Positions 45,549-54,833 of a stretch of 64,000 bases of DNA are shown here, piece by piece; positions within the stretch are counted from its first letter, which is position 1; every line of letters begins with the position of its first letter. The stretch is from NCBI GenBank assembly GCA_965230525.1, contig OZ246008.1, forward strand, positions 620,001 through 684,000. Reading direction: 5' to 3'. Source of the DNA: GCA-002733465 sp965230525. Lineage in GTDB: Bacteria > Pseudomonadota > Gammaproteobacteria > Enterobacterales > Kangiellaceae. The position numbers were made by a program, and so were the translations under genes. The notes under the pieces were generated by a model. That model saw only the letters and a program-made list of their open reading frames with translations. It was not told the DNA's origin and did not search any database.

Positions 45549-46898
45549 ATGCGCTTTCTCATTAAGTTTACAGCCTCTTTGCTCTTGCTCTTGCTCTTGC
45601 TCTTCACTCAACTTCATCTTTCGGCTGCGTCTAATGATCACTGGTTACTTAACGATGTCGTCATCATTGATATCAACAATGGCAAACTGATACCCAACAG
45701 CACTATTCTTATCAAAGATGGCAATATAGCAGCCATTAACCCAAAATCTTATTCTCAGTCACTCAAAAAAGTATCCGGTGAAGGTCGCTTTGTTATACCC
45801 GGCTTGAGTGAAATGCATGCCCATGTGCCCAACGACCCGGAATACATTGAGCGCGTATTGAAATTATTTATCGCCCACGGCGTAACCAATATTCGTGGCA
45901 TGTTGGGGCATCCAAATCATCTTAAGCTTAGACAGCAACTTAATTCCGGCAATAAACTTGGTCCCTATCTTGTGACTTCCGGACCATCCATTAATGGCAA
46001 CAGCGTGCGCTCGCCTAAACAAGCGATCGCCACCATAAATGAACAGGTTGAGGCCGGGTATGATTTTCACAAAATTCATCCGGGTTTATCGGTTGCGTCC
46101 TATCAAGCAGTCGCTAATCGCGCACAAAAACTCAACAGCCCTTGGGGTGGCCACATCTCGATGCAAGTTGGCATAGTTGATACAATTAAAGCAGGGCAAG
46201 CAACCATTGATCATATGGATGGCTTTATTGAAGAACTGGCGGCGCGAAATGGAGGCGATATTTCCGAACGTGGCTTTTTTGGTTTTGCACTTGCTCATCA
46301 GGTTAATCAAGAATCCATCTCAAAGTTGGTCGAAGAGCTAGCAAGCTTCCCTTTTGCAATCGTACCAACCGAAACCTTAATGCGCAGCATCGCTGCACCC
46401 GGCTCAACCGCGACTTTAATGCAAAACCCCGCCCATCGCTGGATGCCAAAGCATGTAATCAGCGGCTGGAAACAATCTCGAGATAACTTTTGGAGTAATC
46501 CGGCAATAACCACCCAACAAGCTGATCGTTTTATACACGTCAGACGCTTATTACTCCAAGAGTTTCAAAAGCAAGGGGTTAGCATTTTATTGGGTTCAGA
46601 CGCACCGCAGTGGTTTAATGTGCCGGGTGACTCGCTACATAGAGAGCTTAAGATAATGGTAGAGTATGGACTAACGCCGCTGCAAGCTCTGCAAACGGGC
46701 AGTAAAAATGTACATGCCTTTTATCAAGACAAACATCCCGTTGGGCAAATCGCTAAGGGGTTGCGGGCCGACTTGGTTTTACTCGACCGAAATCCTTTAG
46801 AGAACATTGAAAATACTCGTTCGATACATGCGGTAATCGTAGCCGGAAAATTATTGGATCGTAAGGCGCTTGATCAATTACTTAAGAGTCTTGAATAG
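45549..46898 (+). CDS. Exported metal-dependent amidohydrolase
   Basis: Amidohydrolase-superfamily protein of 449 residues. An N-terminal Leu-rich signal peptide (TASLLLLLLLLFTQLHLSAAS) is followed by the beta-sandwich start (VVIIDINNGKLIPNSTILIK), PGLSEMHAHVPND with the metal-binding HxH, Lys and His candidates in YDFHKIHPG and GGHISMQ, His in IDHMDG, and the terminal Asp in LLGSDAPQW. Related to imidazolonepropionase/prolidase-like enzymes, which hydrolyse C-N bonds in cyclic amides or dipeptides. AGGA lies 7 bases before the ATG. It converges with the halogenase-like operon (16 bp apart). Substrate unknown. The signal peptide is encoded by a hexanucleotide repeat. Confidence 0.9.
   Translation: MRFLIKFTASLLLLLLLLFTQLHLSAASNDHWLLNDVVIIDINNGKLIPNSTILIKDGNIAAINPKSYSQSLKKVSGEGRFVIPGLSEMHAHVPNDPEYIERVLKLFIAHGVTNIRGMLGHPNHLKLRQQLNSGNKLGPYLVTSGPSINGNSVRSPKQAIATINEQVEAGYDFHKIHPGLSVASYQAVANRAQKLNSPWGGHISMQVGIVDTIKAGQATIDHMDGFIEELAARNGGDISERGFFGFALAHQVNQESISKLVEELASFPFAIVPTETLMRSIAAPGSTATLMQNPAHRWMPKHVISGWKQSRDNFWSNPAITTQQADRFIHVRRLLLQEFQKQGVSILLGSDAPQWFNVPGDSLHRELKIMVEYGLTPLQALQTGSKNVHAFYQDKHPVGQIAKGLRADLVLLDRNPLENIENTRSIHAVIVAGKLLDRKALDQLLKSLE
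45581..45604 (+). repeat. GCTCTT hexanucleotide repeat within signal-peptide codons
   Basis: Four consecutive GCTCTT units in the amidohydrolase gene encode the poly-Leu core of the signal peptide. Gain or loss of one unit keeps the frame and changes the hydrophobic core by two Leu residues. Confidence 0.75.
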
Positions 46899-46914
46899 TC
46901 GAGTTGTATCGACA

Positions 46915-48423
46915 TTACTCCGCGGCACAATACTGATCGATATACTTTTGATGAGTGGGCATTTGTTCACACGATTGATCGATTACTGACTGTATGTGTT
47001 GCAACCTTCGTTTTATTTCCTGTTCAGAAAGATTATCCACGATTGGATGGTAACCTCCTGTTTTAATACCCTGCCCATGCATTACAGCCAACCAGCTAGT
47101 TTCATTGAATAGCTCATAGTGTTCTCGATATATTCGTCCGTGACTTTGATAAAGGTTTATCTTATTTTGTAAGAATTCGGGAATAGCCATCGTTCTGCAA
47201 TGGTTCCAAAAGTCTGAATCATCTCTCTCAGTAACGTGGTAATGTAAGATAATAAAATCGCGTATCCGTTTTAATTCAAATTCATTTTGTCGATTATAAT
47301 TGTCTATATCAATCTGGCTAAAGGATTTGTCGGGAAAGAGTCCGAGAAGTTTCGCAATCGAGGATTGAATTAAGTGAATACTAGTTGATTCCAATGGCTC
47401 TATGAATCCACTGGATAAACCGATTGCTACACAATTTTTATACCAAGCTTTCTTTCGCATACCGGTCACCCAACAAAGACGATTTGGTTGCGCCAGCGGC
47501 TCCCCATCCAGTTGACTTAATAATGTCTCCAGTGCATGCTCATCATCGCAATGTGCGCTTGAGTAAACAATGCCATTACCTGTTCGATGTTGTAGCGGAA
47601 TTCGCCATTGCCAACCAAAAGGATGAGCGGTTGATTGAGTATATGGTTTAAGTGGCGCTTTTTTCTGACACGGTATGGCAATTGCTCGATCACAAGGTAG
47701 CCAATGACTCCAATCAAGGTATTCTACCCCCAGCGCTTTTTCGATTAAGAGAGCTCTAAAACCTGAGCAATCGATAAATAAGTCACCACTGACTACTTCT
47801 TTATTCTCGAGGGTTACTGATTCAATAAAACCGTCATGTGATCTCAAACTTGTACTCACAACCTTGCCTTCGATTCGTTTAACTTTTCGATGCTCAGCAA
47901 ACTCTCTCAAAAATTTGGCGTACAAAACGGCATCAAAATGAAACGCATAGGCTATCTCTGACAAGGGTGAATTCCCCATATTGACAGGACGCATAAACCG
48001 ATTTTTCTTAGCACCTACGGCAGCCAAGGAATAGGCTTCTATATCTGGCGCTTGATTTTGATTAAACATTTTTAGCCAGTAATGATGGAATTGAATTGCC
48101 TCCATATCAGTACCAAAATTACCAAATGGATGCGTGTATCGATGTCCTTTTTTCTTCCAGTTAATGAATTCAATTCCGAGTTTAAACGTCCCATTAGTCT
48201 TCTTTAAGAATTGATTTTCATCAATTCCTAGAATCTTGTTAAATAAACTAATTTGCGGAATAGTCGCTTCACCGACAGAAACAGTCCCTATTTGGTCTGA
48301 TTCAACTAGCGTTATTGTAACATTGTCAGGATTTAACACCTTGGAGAGCGCAGCCGCAGTCATCCAACCGGCGGTGCCACCTCCCACAATGACAATGTTT
48401 TCAATTCTGCTAAGATCAGTCAT
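46915..48423 (-). CDS. Tryptophan-halogenase-like flavin-dependent enzyme, copy 2
   Basis: 502 residues from the ATG at 48423, which has AGGAA 8 bases upstream and follows the preceding stop by one base; the frame is open to 48444. Motifs of flavin-dependent halogenases (PrnA/RebH family) are complete: FAD-binding GGGTAGW at residues 14-20, the catalytic Lys K81 in GTFKLGIEF, the signature WxWxIP at 271-276 and the Glu E342 in SSGFIEPLEST. These predict formation of hypohalous acid and Lys-directed halogenation of an indole-like or phenolic substrate. Last gene of a three-gene coupled unit downstream of a TBDR. In such loci the native substrate is generally unknown. Confidence 0.92.
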   Translation of the reverse strand: MTDLSRIENIVIVGGGTAGWMTAAALSKVLNPDNVTITLVESDQIGTVSVGEATIPQISLFNKILGIDENQFLKKTNGTFKLGIEFINWKKKGHRYTHPFGNFGTDMEAIQFHHYWLKMFNQNQAPDIEAYSLAAVGAKKNRFMRPVNMGNSPLSEIAYAFHFDAVLYAKFLREFAEHRKVKRIEGKVVSTSLRSHDGFIESVTLENKEVVSGDLFIDCSGFRALLIEKALGVEYLDWSHWLPCDRAIAIPCQKKAPLKPYTQSTAHPFGWQWRIPLQHRTGNGIVYSSAHCDDEHALETLLSQLDGEPLAQPNRLCWVTGMRKKAWYKNCVAIGLSSGFIEPLESTSIHLIQSSIAKLLGLFPDKSFSQIDIDNYNRQNEFELKRIRDFIILHYHVTERDDSDFWNHCRTMAIPEFLQNKINLYQSHGRIYREHYELFNETSWLAVMHGQGIKTGGYHPIVDNLSEQEIKRRLQHIQSVIDQSCEQMPTHQKYIDQYCAAE

Positions 48424-48424
48424 A

Positions 48425-49810
48425 TTAAGAGTTCCTATTTGCATTGAGGTAATTTATATATTGTTCTTGGCTCGGAATATTTTTAACTGCCGAGTATATT
48501 TGGTTTTTTAGAGAAGTGAGCTGTTGTAAATAGTGTTGTCGTTCAGGATGATTAAATAGCGGTGACAGCCGTTGTTGAGCTCTATTTTTTGCTATTAATA
48601 GATTGATCCAGTAATTTTTGGGTATCCATTGATAATCTTGTTGTATCAGTTCAGCTCTACGTTGAAACAACTCTATTCTTCTTCGGGTAATTTCTGAAAT
48701 TGCCATTTGTTCATCAAACAGGCTGGTCGCTAATTCAATGAAAAGGTTTATCTGGTTACAATGGTAATATAGTTGCCTATTTAAGAAGGATAGAGCCGGG
48801 TCGGATAGGGTGTTTGTCGTTATCGATAACCACTGGGTAAGAAAGTACTCCATCTGATACAGTGCTGAGAAAAATGGATTGTCTGTTTGACTGACAAAAT
48901 CACCTAGATTTCCTCTGCAAACCTGATTGCTATTATCAAAGAACAATTGTCGCGTTTCTTTTGACTTGTTCGACGATCTAATATGAGAATATTGTTGACG
49001 ACTAGCCCCCTTGTTAGTTACTAATTGGGAAACTAATTGTCGTTGATATTTATCATAACAAACAACCGATTGGTCAGCTAATTCGTCTAGCTCAAATAAA
49101 CCCGTTGGTGATGAAGTTGTATCTTTTGAAACGCCCTCCCCTTGTTTGAATTGCGTACAGTTTAATATGATATCCGCTTGGATAGTGTCTAGTTGCGTAT
49201 AGGAAATAGATACAAATTTAACTCTTCGTTTCTCAGCGGCTTGCCTTAATAAAGTGACAAGAGGTCGACTTTCAACACATATGTTGTACTCCAGTGAAGA
49301 AAGAATGGAGGTTTGATTCTGCTGAGGATGAGCAAATTTATTTGCTTGTTGTAGTTGAAAGCCAAGGCAGTAGTCATGGAATTTGTTATTAGATAATCGT
49401 TCTTTTCGAGCCTTTTCTTCGGCAAACCAGTACTGATGAAAATCAATACCTAGAAAATCAACGCCCGTTTTACAGTTAGTTATAAATGTGCCTTTTTCCT
49501 CTTTTCCCCATTCCAATTGGTAGTATTGCCCATAGTTGAACTTACCATAACATTGATCAAATAATTCTTTTTCGCGAATACCAAGTAATGAAAGTCGCCG
49601 AATTATCTTACTGTTTAGTAAAACACCATGCATTTCATTCGCTTCGTAAGACTTTTCTAGTTCCCTTGAAGGCAGTTCGCAATGGCCAATGTGATAGCAA
49701 GTAATTTTGTCAAAATCTTTGTGAAGCTCATTCGAGAGCGCCGCTGCGATATAGTAACTACAAAGTGTTTCTATGTTAGAATCAGAGCTCGTGATGATTG
49801 CTATATTCAA
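48425..49810 (-). CDS. Highly diverged, probably non-catalytic halogenase paralogue
   Basis: 461 residues starting at TTG one base after the upstream halogenase stop. Its overall layout parallels the halogenases: N-terminal strand IAIITSSDSNIE, mid-protein segment RPLVTLLRQAAEKRRVKFVS where they have the FLREFAEHRKVKRIEG region, LNCTQF where they have DCSGFR, and a C-terminal MEYFLTQWL helix where they have STSIHLIQS. However GGGTAGW, the catalytic Lys, WxWxIP and the EPLEST Glu are all absent. It therefore should not bind FAD or halogenate, and may be a regulatory or structural partner of the two enzymes. Homology was inferred by eye from segment order and genomic position and should be treated as likely rather than certain. 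Confidence 0.75.
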   Translation of the reverse strand: MNIAIITSSDSNIETLCSYYIAAALSNELHKDFDKITCYHIGHCELPSRELEKSYEANEMHGVLLNSKIIRRLSLLGIREKELFDQCYGKFNYGQYYQLEWGKEEKGTFITNCKTGVDFLGIDFHQYWFAEEKARKERLSNNKFHDYCLGFQLQQANKFAHPQQNQTSILSSLEYNICVESRPLVTLLRQAAEKRRVKFVSISYTQLDTIQADIILNCTQFKQGEGVSKDTTSSPTGLFELDELADQSVVCYDKYQRQLVSQLVTNKGASRQQYSHIRSSNKSKETRQLFFDNSNQVCRGNLGDFVSQTDNPFFSALYQMEYFLTQWLSITTNTLSDPALSFLNRQLYYHCNQINLFIELATSLFDEQMAISEITRRRIELFQRRAELIQQDYQWIPKNYWINLLIAKNRAQQRLSPLFNHPERQHYLQQLTSLKNQIYSAVKNIPSQEQYINYLNANRNS

Positions 49811-49811
49811 T

Positions 49812-51371
49812 TTATCTTAGCCCTTGATATTGACCGTACAAACTCATACTCGGACGATTGGAATTAAGTATTTTTCGACCTTGGATGAATTGATACAAAA
49901 CGTCATGATGTGCGGGCATTCTGGAGACGTTTGAATCTATCGACGCTTTTAACTGCTGAAAATAGTGAGTGAGCTTTTGCTTGTCGATTGTATCTGCAAT
50001 TCGGTTGATTGATTGCGGCTTTGCTCCTTGACCTAGATACACTGCAATCCAGCTAGGCGCTAAAAACAGGCCATATTCATAACTTTCAACGTGACCAGTT
50101 AGTTTGAATAATTCTATTTTTTCCGCAAGAGAATCCGGAATCAACATGTTTTTGCAGTGACGCCAAAATTCAGAATCCTCTCGCGCAGTAATATGGTAGT
50201 GCAAAATTAGAAAATCTCTAATTCTTACAATCTCTGTCTCCATTTGCCGATTAAATTCATCGCGAAGCAATTGATAATCGGTACACCCCGGTAAATACTC
50301 TACAAGTTTCATAATTGCTGATTGAATAAGATAGATGCTAGTTGATTCTAGCGGTTCTAAAAATCCGGATGATAAACCAATAGCGACACAATTTTTTACC
50401 CAATGTTGTTGCCTCGTGCCCGCTTCAAAAAAGAGTTTATTACGATGTCCTTGTTGTTCGCCGAGCGCTTTATCAAGAATATTATCCGCTTGATTTTGAG
50501 ACATAAACTCACTCGCGTAAACGATGCCATTGCCTTGTCGATGCTGCAAGGGTATCTTCCAACGCCATCCTGCTTGATGCGCGATCGCTTTGGTATAAGG
50601 TAATGCTTGATTGTTTGATTTAGTAGGTATCGCAATTGCACGGTCGCAAGGTAACCAATGCTTCCAACTTTGAAAAGGTTGCTCTAATTGCTTACCGATA
50701 AGTAAAGATCTGAAGCCGCTACAGTCTATGAAAAAATCTGCTTCTAATTTATCTCCACCTTGCAAACAAAGTCGAGCAATATTTCCTTGCTGGTCCATTT
50801 CGCAGCCATCAATAATAGCTTCGTAGCGAATTACGCCTTTAGATTCAGAATACTTTCGTAGAAAATTCGCATATTTACCGGCATCAATATGATAAGCGTA
50901 AGAGAAACTTGAATTGATTGATTTATGATCGTTAGACGGGAAAGCAAACTTTTGTTTTTGCGCAAGCCGTACTGCAAAAGAATAGTCACCAATCGAGGAA
51001 GTAGGATTAGATTTTGAATACTTCAGCCAAAAATGATGAAAGGCGATATCATTGATCGGCTTTCCATAATCGCCAAAAGGATGAATATAGGTTTGTCCGT
51101 TTTTCCCCCAGTTAGAAAATTCAATACCTAGTTTAAAGGTGGCGTCAGTTTCCCGCATAAACTCCTTTTCATCAATGCCGAGTGTTTGATTAAAAAATCT
51201 CAAATGCGGCAACGTTGCTTCACCAACACCAACGGTACCAATTTGACTCGATTCTACAAGACAAATTTTAGTGTCACGAGGATTAACAAATCGAGAAAGT
51301 GCTGCAGCGGTCATCCAACCAGCGGTGCCGCCACCAACAATAATAATTTTTGCGAGCCCGGCTTCAATCAT
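49812..51371 (-). CDS. Tryptophan-halogenase-like flavin-dependent enzyme, copy 1
   Basis: 519 residues. GGGTAGW at residues 13-19, GVGEATLP, catalytic Lys K80 in ATFKLGIEF, the WxWxIP signature in GWRWKIPLQHRQGNG, and the Glu of SSGFLEPLEST are present, so it should be an active flavin-dependent halogenase or related FAD monooxygenase-fold enzyme. It needs reduced flavin from a partner reductase; none is encoded next to it. Clearly a paralogue of the gene at 46915. First gene of the trio, 116 bp downstream of the TBDR with a strong hairpin between. The two following genes are coupled by one-base gaps. Confidence 0.92.
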   Translation of the reverse strand: MIEAGLAKIIIVGGGTAGWMTAAALSRFVNPRDTKICLVESSQIGTVGVGEATLPHLRFFNQTLGIDEKEFMRETDATFKLGIEFSNWGKNGQTYIHPFGDYGKPINDIAFHHFWLKYSKSNPTSSIGDYSFAVRLAQKQKFAFPSNDHKSINSSFSYAYHIDAGKYANFLRKYSESKGVIRYEAIIDGCEMDQQGNIARLCLQGGDKLEADFFIDCSGFRSLLIGKQLEQPFQSWKHWLPCDRAIAIPTKSNNQALPYTKAIAHQAGWRWKIPLQHRQGNGIVYASEFMSQNQADNILDKALGEQQGHRNKLFFEAGTRQQHWVKNCVAIGLSSGFLEPLESTSIYLIQSAIMKLVEYLPGCTDYQLLRDEFNRQMETEIVRIRDFLILHYHITAREDSEFWRHCKNMLIPDSLAEKIELFKLTGHVESYEYGLFLAPSWIAVYLGQGAKPQSINRIADTIDKQKLTHYFQQLKASIDSNVSRMPAHHDVLYQFIQGRKILNSNRPSMSLYGQYQGLR

Positions 51372-51417
51372 CGGATTTAGTTGTCATGGTAAACTGCACT
51401 TCAAGATACCTCAACTT

Positions 51418-51456
51418 AACCACAACAGGCTAATCAATTGCTGGCCTGTTGTGGTT
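51418..51456. other. Strong intercistronic hairpin between TBDR and halogenase genes
   Basis: Perfect 13-bp arms AACCACAACAGGC (51418-51430) and GCCTGTTGTGGTT (51444-51456) around a 13-base loop. No T-tract on the minus strand, so more likely an RNA stabiliser or partial attenuator than an efficient terminator. Confidence 0.65.
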
Positions 51457-51487
51457 CTTCAGATTTATCCAAGAACATTTTGGCTGA

Positions 51488-54400
51488 CTAAAAGATTGCT
51501 CTTATGACTAATGAATAACGACGATCATTTGTGAACCAAGCTCGACCAACCCGGTCACCTTCTTCGTTCACCTGCATGCTCGTTAAGGTATCTTCGTTGG
51601 TTAAATTACTCGCTTGAAAGCCAATGGTCCAAACATCATCTAGATTATAGAAGAACGAAGCGTCTAATTGCCCACGATCTTCTGCATAGACGGGGAGCGT
51701 TGTAATCACATCTTTTGTGGTTAATAAATAATGTGAACGCCAGTTGTAAGCCAATCTAGCTTCTATATCATCGTTATTATAGAGCATGACTAAGTTAATA
51801 TTGTCTTTGGAAAGTCCTTCGAGTGGAACGTTCTCGAAAGCAACGCCTTCGCCTTCAGTTGAATCCGGTTTGTCCGGTGCTAACTCAGGGTTTGGTGAAC
51901 CATTCTCATCAATGTAGGTATAGTTAAATTGGACACCTAAACCATCCCAACCATCCGGTAACATATCAAAAAATTGTTGGTAGGCAAATTCAAACCCTTT
52001 AATTGATCCTTTCTCTCCATTAGTTGCCCCCCCAACTTCAACGACTTGAGTAGCACCGTTATTAGTAAATTCTCGGTTAAAAGTTCCATTTATAAAATAG
52101 TTCTTGAGATTTTTGTGAAAATAGGAAAATGCAACGTTTCCAACTTCGCTAAAGTACCACTCGTAGGTAAGGTCAAAATTAGTTGCCTCCATCGGCTCTA
52201 AGAATGGATTTCCAGATTTGGCGGTATATCGTTGATAGGCCGTACCAGTCGCTGGCTCAGTTGGGCCATTACCAAATACAGCGGTATCATCCTCACCTTG
52301 AATGGTTACATAGTTTCTTAAGTTGCCGAGTTGCGGGAGCGCTATCGCCTCAGAATAGGCAAATCGCATTATGTGATCATCGGCCACTTCAAATGCGATA
52401 TTTAACGAAGGCAAAATTTTCTCAAATCGATTGCTCGCAGTTTGGGCAATGGAAGCGGCATTGCCAAATGCAGCTTGGTCGGGATCACGAACACTATTAA
52501 TATCAAACGGAATATCGGGATCGACTCGGTCATCGGGGAAAACTATGAAGCCATCAGTTTCGTTTTCTATATTTACATATCTAAACCCAACGTTACCCCA
52601 GTAGTCTAGTCCACTGCCTATATTCTCAAAATTTAATTTAAAATAAGCTGCATTGGAAGTTTCAATGGTGCGATTAATTTCATTGGGTAAAAAGTGACCT
52701 TGTGCGCCATCTCGATCGGCAAGCGCATTCCATCCACCGTTTAAAACCGCTAGTGCATCTTGCGATCCTTGGTAATCTCTTGCAAGGTCCAATGATGGGA
52801 AAAGTAGTTGATTACCACCAGCGATATTAAGTACACCGCCGCCGTAAAAATCACTCCAATCAACCGTATCAATATGATCAGTTAAGCTCGACGCAGCTGC
52901 ACTGTCAAACCAAGCGTTACCTCCACCAGACCAAGCTTCAGTTAAAACGCCCCAATTATAGATTGACTGTCGAGTGGTTTGATCACGTTTTGCATATCTC
53001 ACACCCGACTCGATCGATTTTAACCAATCATTATCAAAGGTGTATTCCACATCAAAACGCGAAGCTAGTTCATCACCCTCATTATCCGAAATATGATCCA
53101 TCGCGCTGCGCCAAAAGTAATTATTGGGATCAGTAAAGTGAGTATTGTCACCGCTGAATGCAGGGTCATAGAGATCAATATTTGGCGTACTGCCACGGGT
53201 ATCAATTCCAACCACCGCACGCGTTGCTCCCATAATGGAGTAATCAAGAACTTCGGTAGTTGCATCAACATACTGAATATCAAAGCTACCAGTTAACCTG
53301 TCCGTCAATTCAAATTGAATATTTAAGTCGATCTCATCAACTGTTGATTTATCTTCTCTAAACCGCGACACCATAGCATGTTGAGCGCCAAATATTCCAG
53401 GTGGTTGACGTTCTGCATCGTTTCCGCGCCACCCCGCAGTTGAAGTAATAATTCCGTTTGTAAAAACACCTTGATTATCAAATCCAAACTCCGTTCCTGT
53501 AGCCGGGATCAAATTACCAACTACACCGTCATCAGCGAACTCGAGAGCATTTTCAGTCCAGGCTAATTTTGAATCGGAGTGAATAAATTGAGAAGTGACT
53601 AGCACGCCTTTGTCAGGACTTTCCCACTGAAATGCGAGTGAGGCGCCTTGCCTATCACGATCATCTTCCTTGCGCGTCAATCGTGCGGTTCGTGGAATCA
53701 TGACCGACTGACCCGCAATTAGATCGTCATCCACATCGACTCGCCCAAATTGAGCGCCATCGGATTGCGCTTTTAATTCGGATTGAGCAACACTGACTAG
53801 AAATCCCCAGCGCCCTTTATCATTTTCCCATTGGGTACTGTATAAAGCGGAAGCTGAAGGAGTCCACTCTTCGCGCATATCGCCATAAGTCGCATCGATG
53901 GTAAATGCTTTAATGCCTTGTGAGCTATCAAAAGGCAGTTTGCTATTAAGACTAACGGTTCCCGCGATACCACCTTCTATCATGTCTGCCGTTTGATTTT
54001 TGTAAACAATGACACTGCCCATTAATTCTGGTGGGACATCTTCAAATCCTAAACCGCGGCCAGAATCGGCATGAAAGATATCCCGGCCATTAAATTCGCT
54101 ACGTGAATGGGTCAAGCCACGTAATGATAAACCACTTCCCTCTACCCCAAAATGATCGGGATCGTTTGAGCCTGCAAATCGACCGATAGAAATACCTGGA
54201 ATTCTTGACAACGCTTCGAGTACACTTCGATCAGGTAACATCGTTGCATCTTTGGCCGAAATTGCATCGACAACTGTCTCAGCATTTCTTTTTAGTTGTT
54301 GCGAGTCATGTAAATTCTGACGAATTGATGTAATCACAATCACATTATCATCTTTATCTTCAGATTGGTCAGTTTCGGCTTGTTCTGCATAGGCTGGCAT

Positions 54401-54490
54401 CGATGCGTTAATCACTGCTGCTGCAACTAACGACAATTTGAAATTGCGCCTTTTATTCGACTGATTTTGATTTAAACCTTTATTACTCAT
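51488..54490 (-). CDS. TonB-dependent receptor of the carbohydrate-locus type
   Basis: 1000 residues. Signal peptide ending MPAYAEQ, TonB-box-like NVIVITSIRQNLHDS, plug with LEALSRIPGISIGRF and GGIAGTVSLNSKLPFD, and a long barrel ending RRYSLVIRAIF. The SIRQNLHDSQ/KRNAETVVDAISA start and the large size are typical of TBDRs in Caulobacter, Xanthomonas and Alteromonadales sugar loci (MalA-like, TIGR01782 type). It lies between a GH5 gene and halogenase-like genes, a recurrent arrangement in those groups. It likely imports oligosaccharides, probably beta-glucan fragments given GH5 and GH3. Its upstream gap carries a 16-bp palindrome. Confidence 0.95.
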   Translation of the reverse strand: MSNKGLNQNQSNKRRNFKLSLVAAAVINASMPAYAEQAETDQSEDKDDNVIVITSIRQNLHDSQQLKRNAETVVDAISAKDATMLPDRSVLEALSRIPGISIGRFAGSNDPDHFGVEGSGLSLRGLTHSRSEFNGRDIFHADSGRGLGFEDVPPELMGSVIVYKNQTADMIEGGIAGTVSLNSKLPFDSSQGIKAFTIDATYGDMREEWTPSASALYSTQWENDKGRWGFLVSVAQSELKAQSDGAQFGRVDVDDDLIAGQSVMIPRTARLTRKEDDRDRQGASLAFQWESPDKGVLVTSQFIHSDSKLAWTENALEFADDGVVGNLIPATGTEFGFDNQGVFTNGIITSTAGWRGNDAERQPPGIFGAQHAMVSRFREDKSTVDEIDLNIQFELTDRLTGSFDIQYVDATTEVLDYSIMGATRAVVGIDTRGSTPNIDLYDPAFSGDNTHFTDPNNYFWRSAMDHISDNEGDELASRFDVEYTFDNDWLKSIESGVRYAKRDQTTRQSIYNWGVLTEAWSGGGNAWFDSAAASSLTDHIDTVDWSDFYGGGVLNIAGGNQLLFPSLDLARDYQGSQDALAVLNGGWNALADRDGAQGHFLPNEINRTIETSNAAYFKLNFENIGSGLDYWGNVGFRYVNIENETDGFIVFPDDRVDPDIPFDINSVRDPDQAAFGNAASIAQTASNRFEKILPSLNIAFEVADDHIMRFAYSEAIALPQLGNLRNYVTIQGEDDTAVFGNGPTEPATGTAYQRYTAKSGNPFLEPMEATNFDLTYEWYFSEVGNVAFSYFHKNLKNYFINGTFNREFTNNGATQVVEVGGATNGEKGSIKGFEFAYQQFFDMLPDGWDGLGVQFNYTYIDENGSPNPELAPDKPDSTEGEGVAFENVPLEGLSKDNINLVMLYNNDDIEARLAYNWRSHYLLTTKDVITTLPVYAEDRGQLDASFFYNLDDVWTIGFQASNLTNEDTLTSMQVNEEGDRVGRAWFTNDRRYSLVIRAIF

Positions 54491-54833
54491 TGTTCATTTC
54501 CCTCGATTATAATTATGGGATCATTTGTCGTTGATTTCCTGTCCATTTTGATTCGCTATTTTAAAAGACAGTACTCAATTGCCCACCTGATTGAGTGATA
54601 AATACCAACTATTATTATTTAACAAGTTCAGTGCATAAACTCGTACAGGCTAAATTAATTGCATACCTATGGACAATCGCCCGAGAATAACCACTCTCTT
54701 GTATTTGAACGTTCAAATTCAGGTAATGAAGAAGTTCGCACATGGTCTGATGGATACAATTTTATTGCTAATTCAACAAGTTAATTAAAGTCGTCAGCAA
54801 AAACATCAAGAAGATTCTACGACATCCTGTTTG
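54491..54833. promoter_or_regulatory. TBDR promoter region downstream of GH5
   Basis: 343-bp gene-free gap. Holds the palindrome ATTTGAACGTTCAAAT at 54703-54718 and TTGTCGTTGA at 54525-54534, a one-mismatch version of a 10-mer also found before GH5 and GH3. No gene supported. Confidence 0.5.
54703..54718. promoter_or_regulatory. Perfect 16-bp palindrome, candidate operator
   Basis: ATTTGAACGTTCAAAT, self-complementary throughout with a central CG, the usual LacI-family shape. It lies 213 bp upstream of the TBDR start. A 13/16 match occurs at 55914-55929 upstream of the GH5 gene. Confidence 0.5.
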
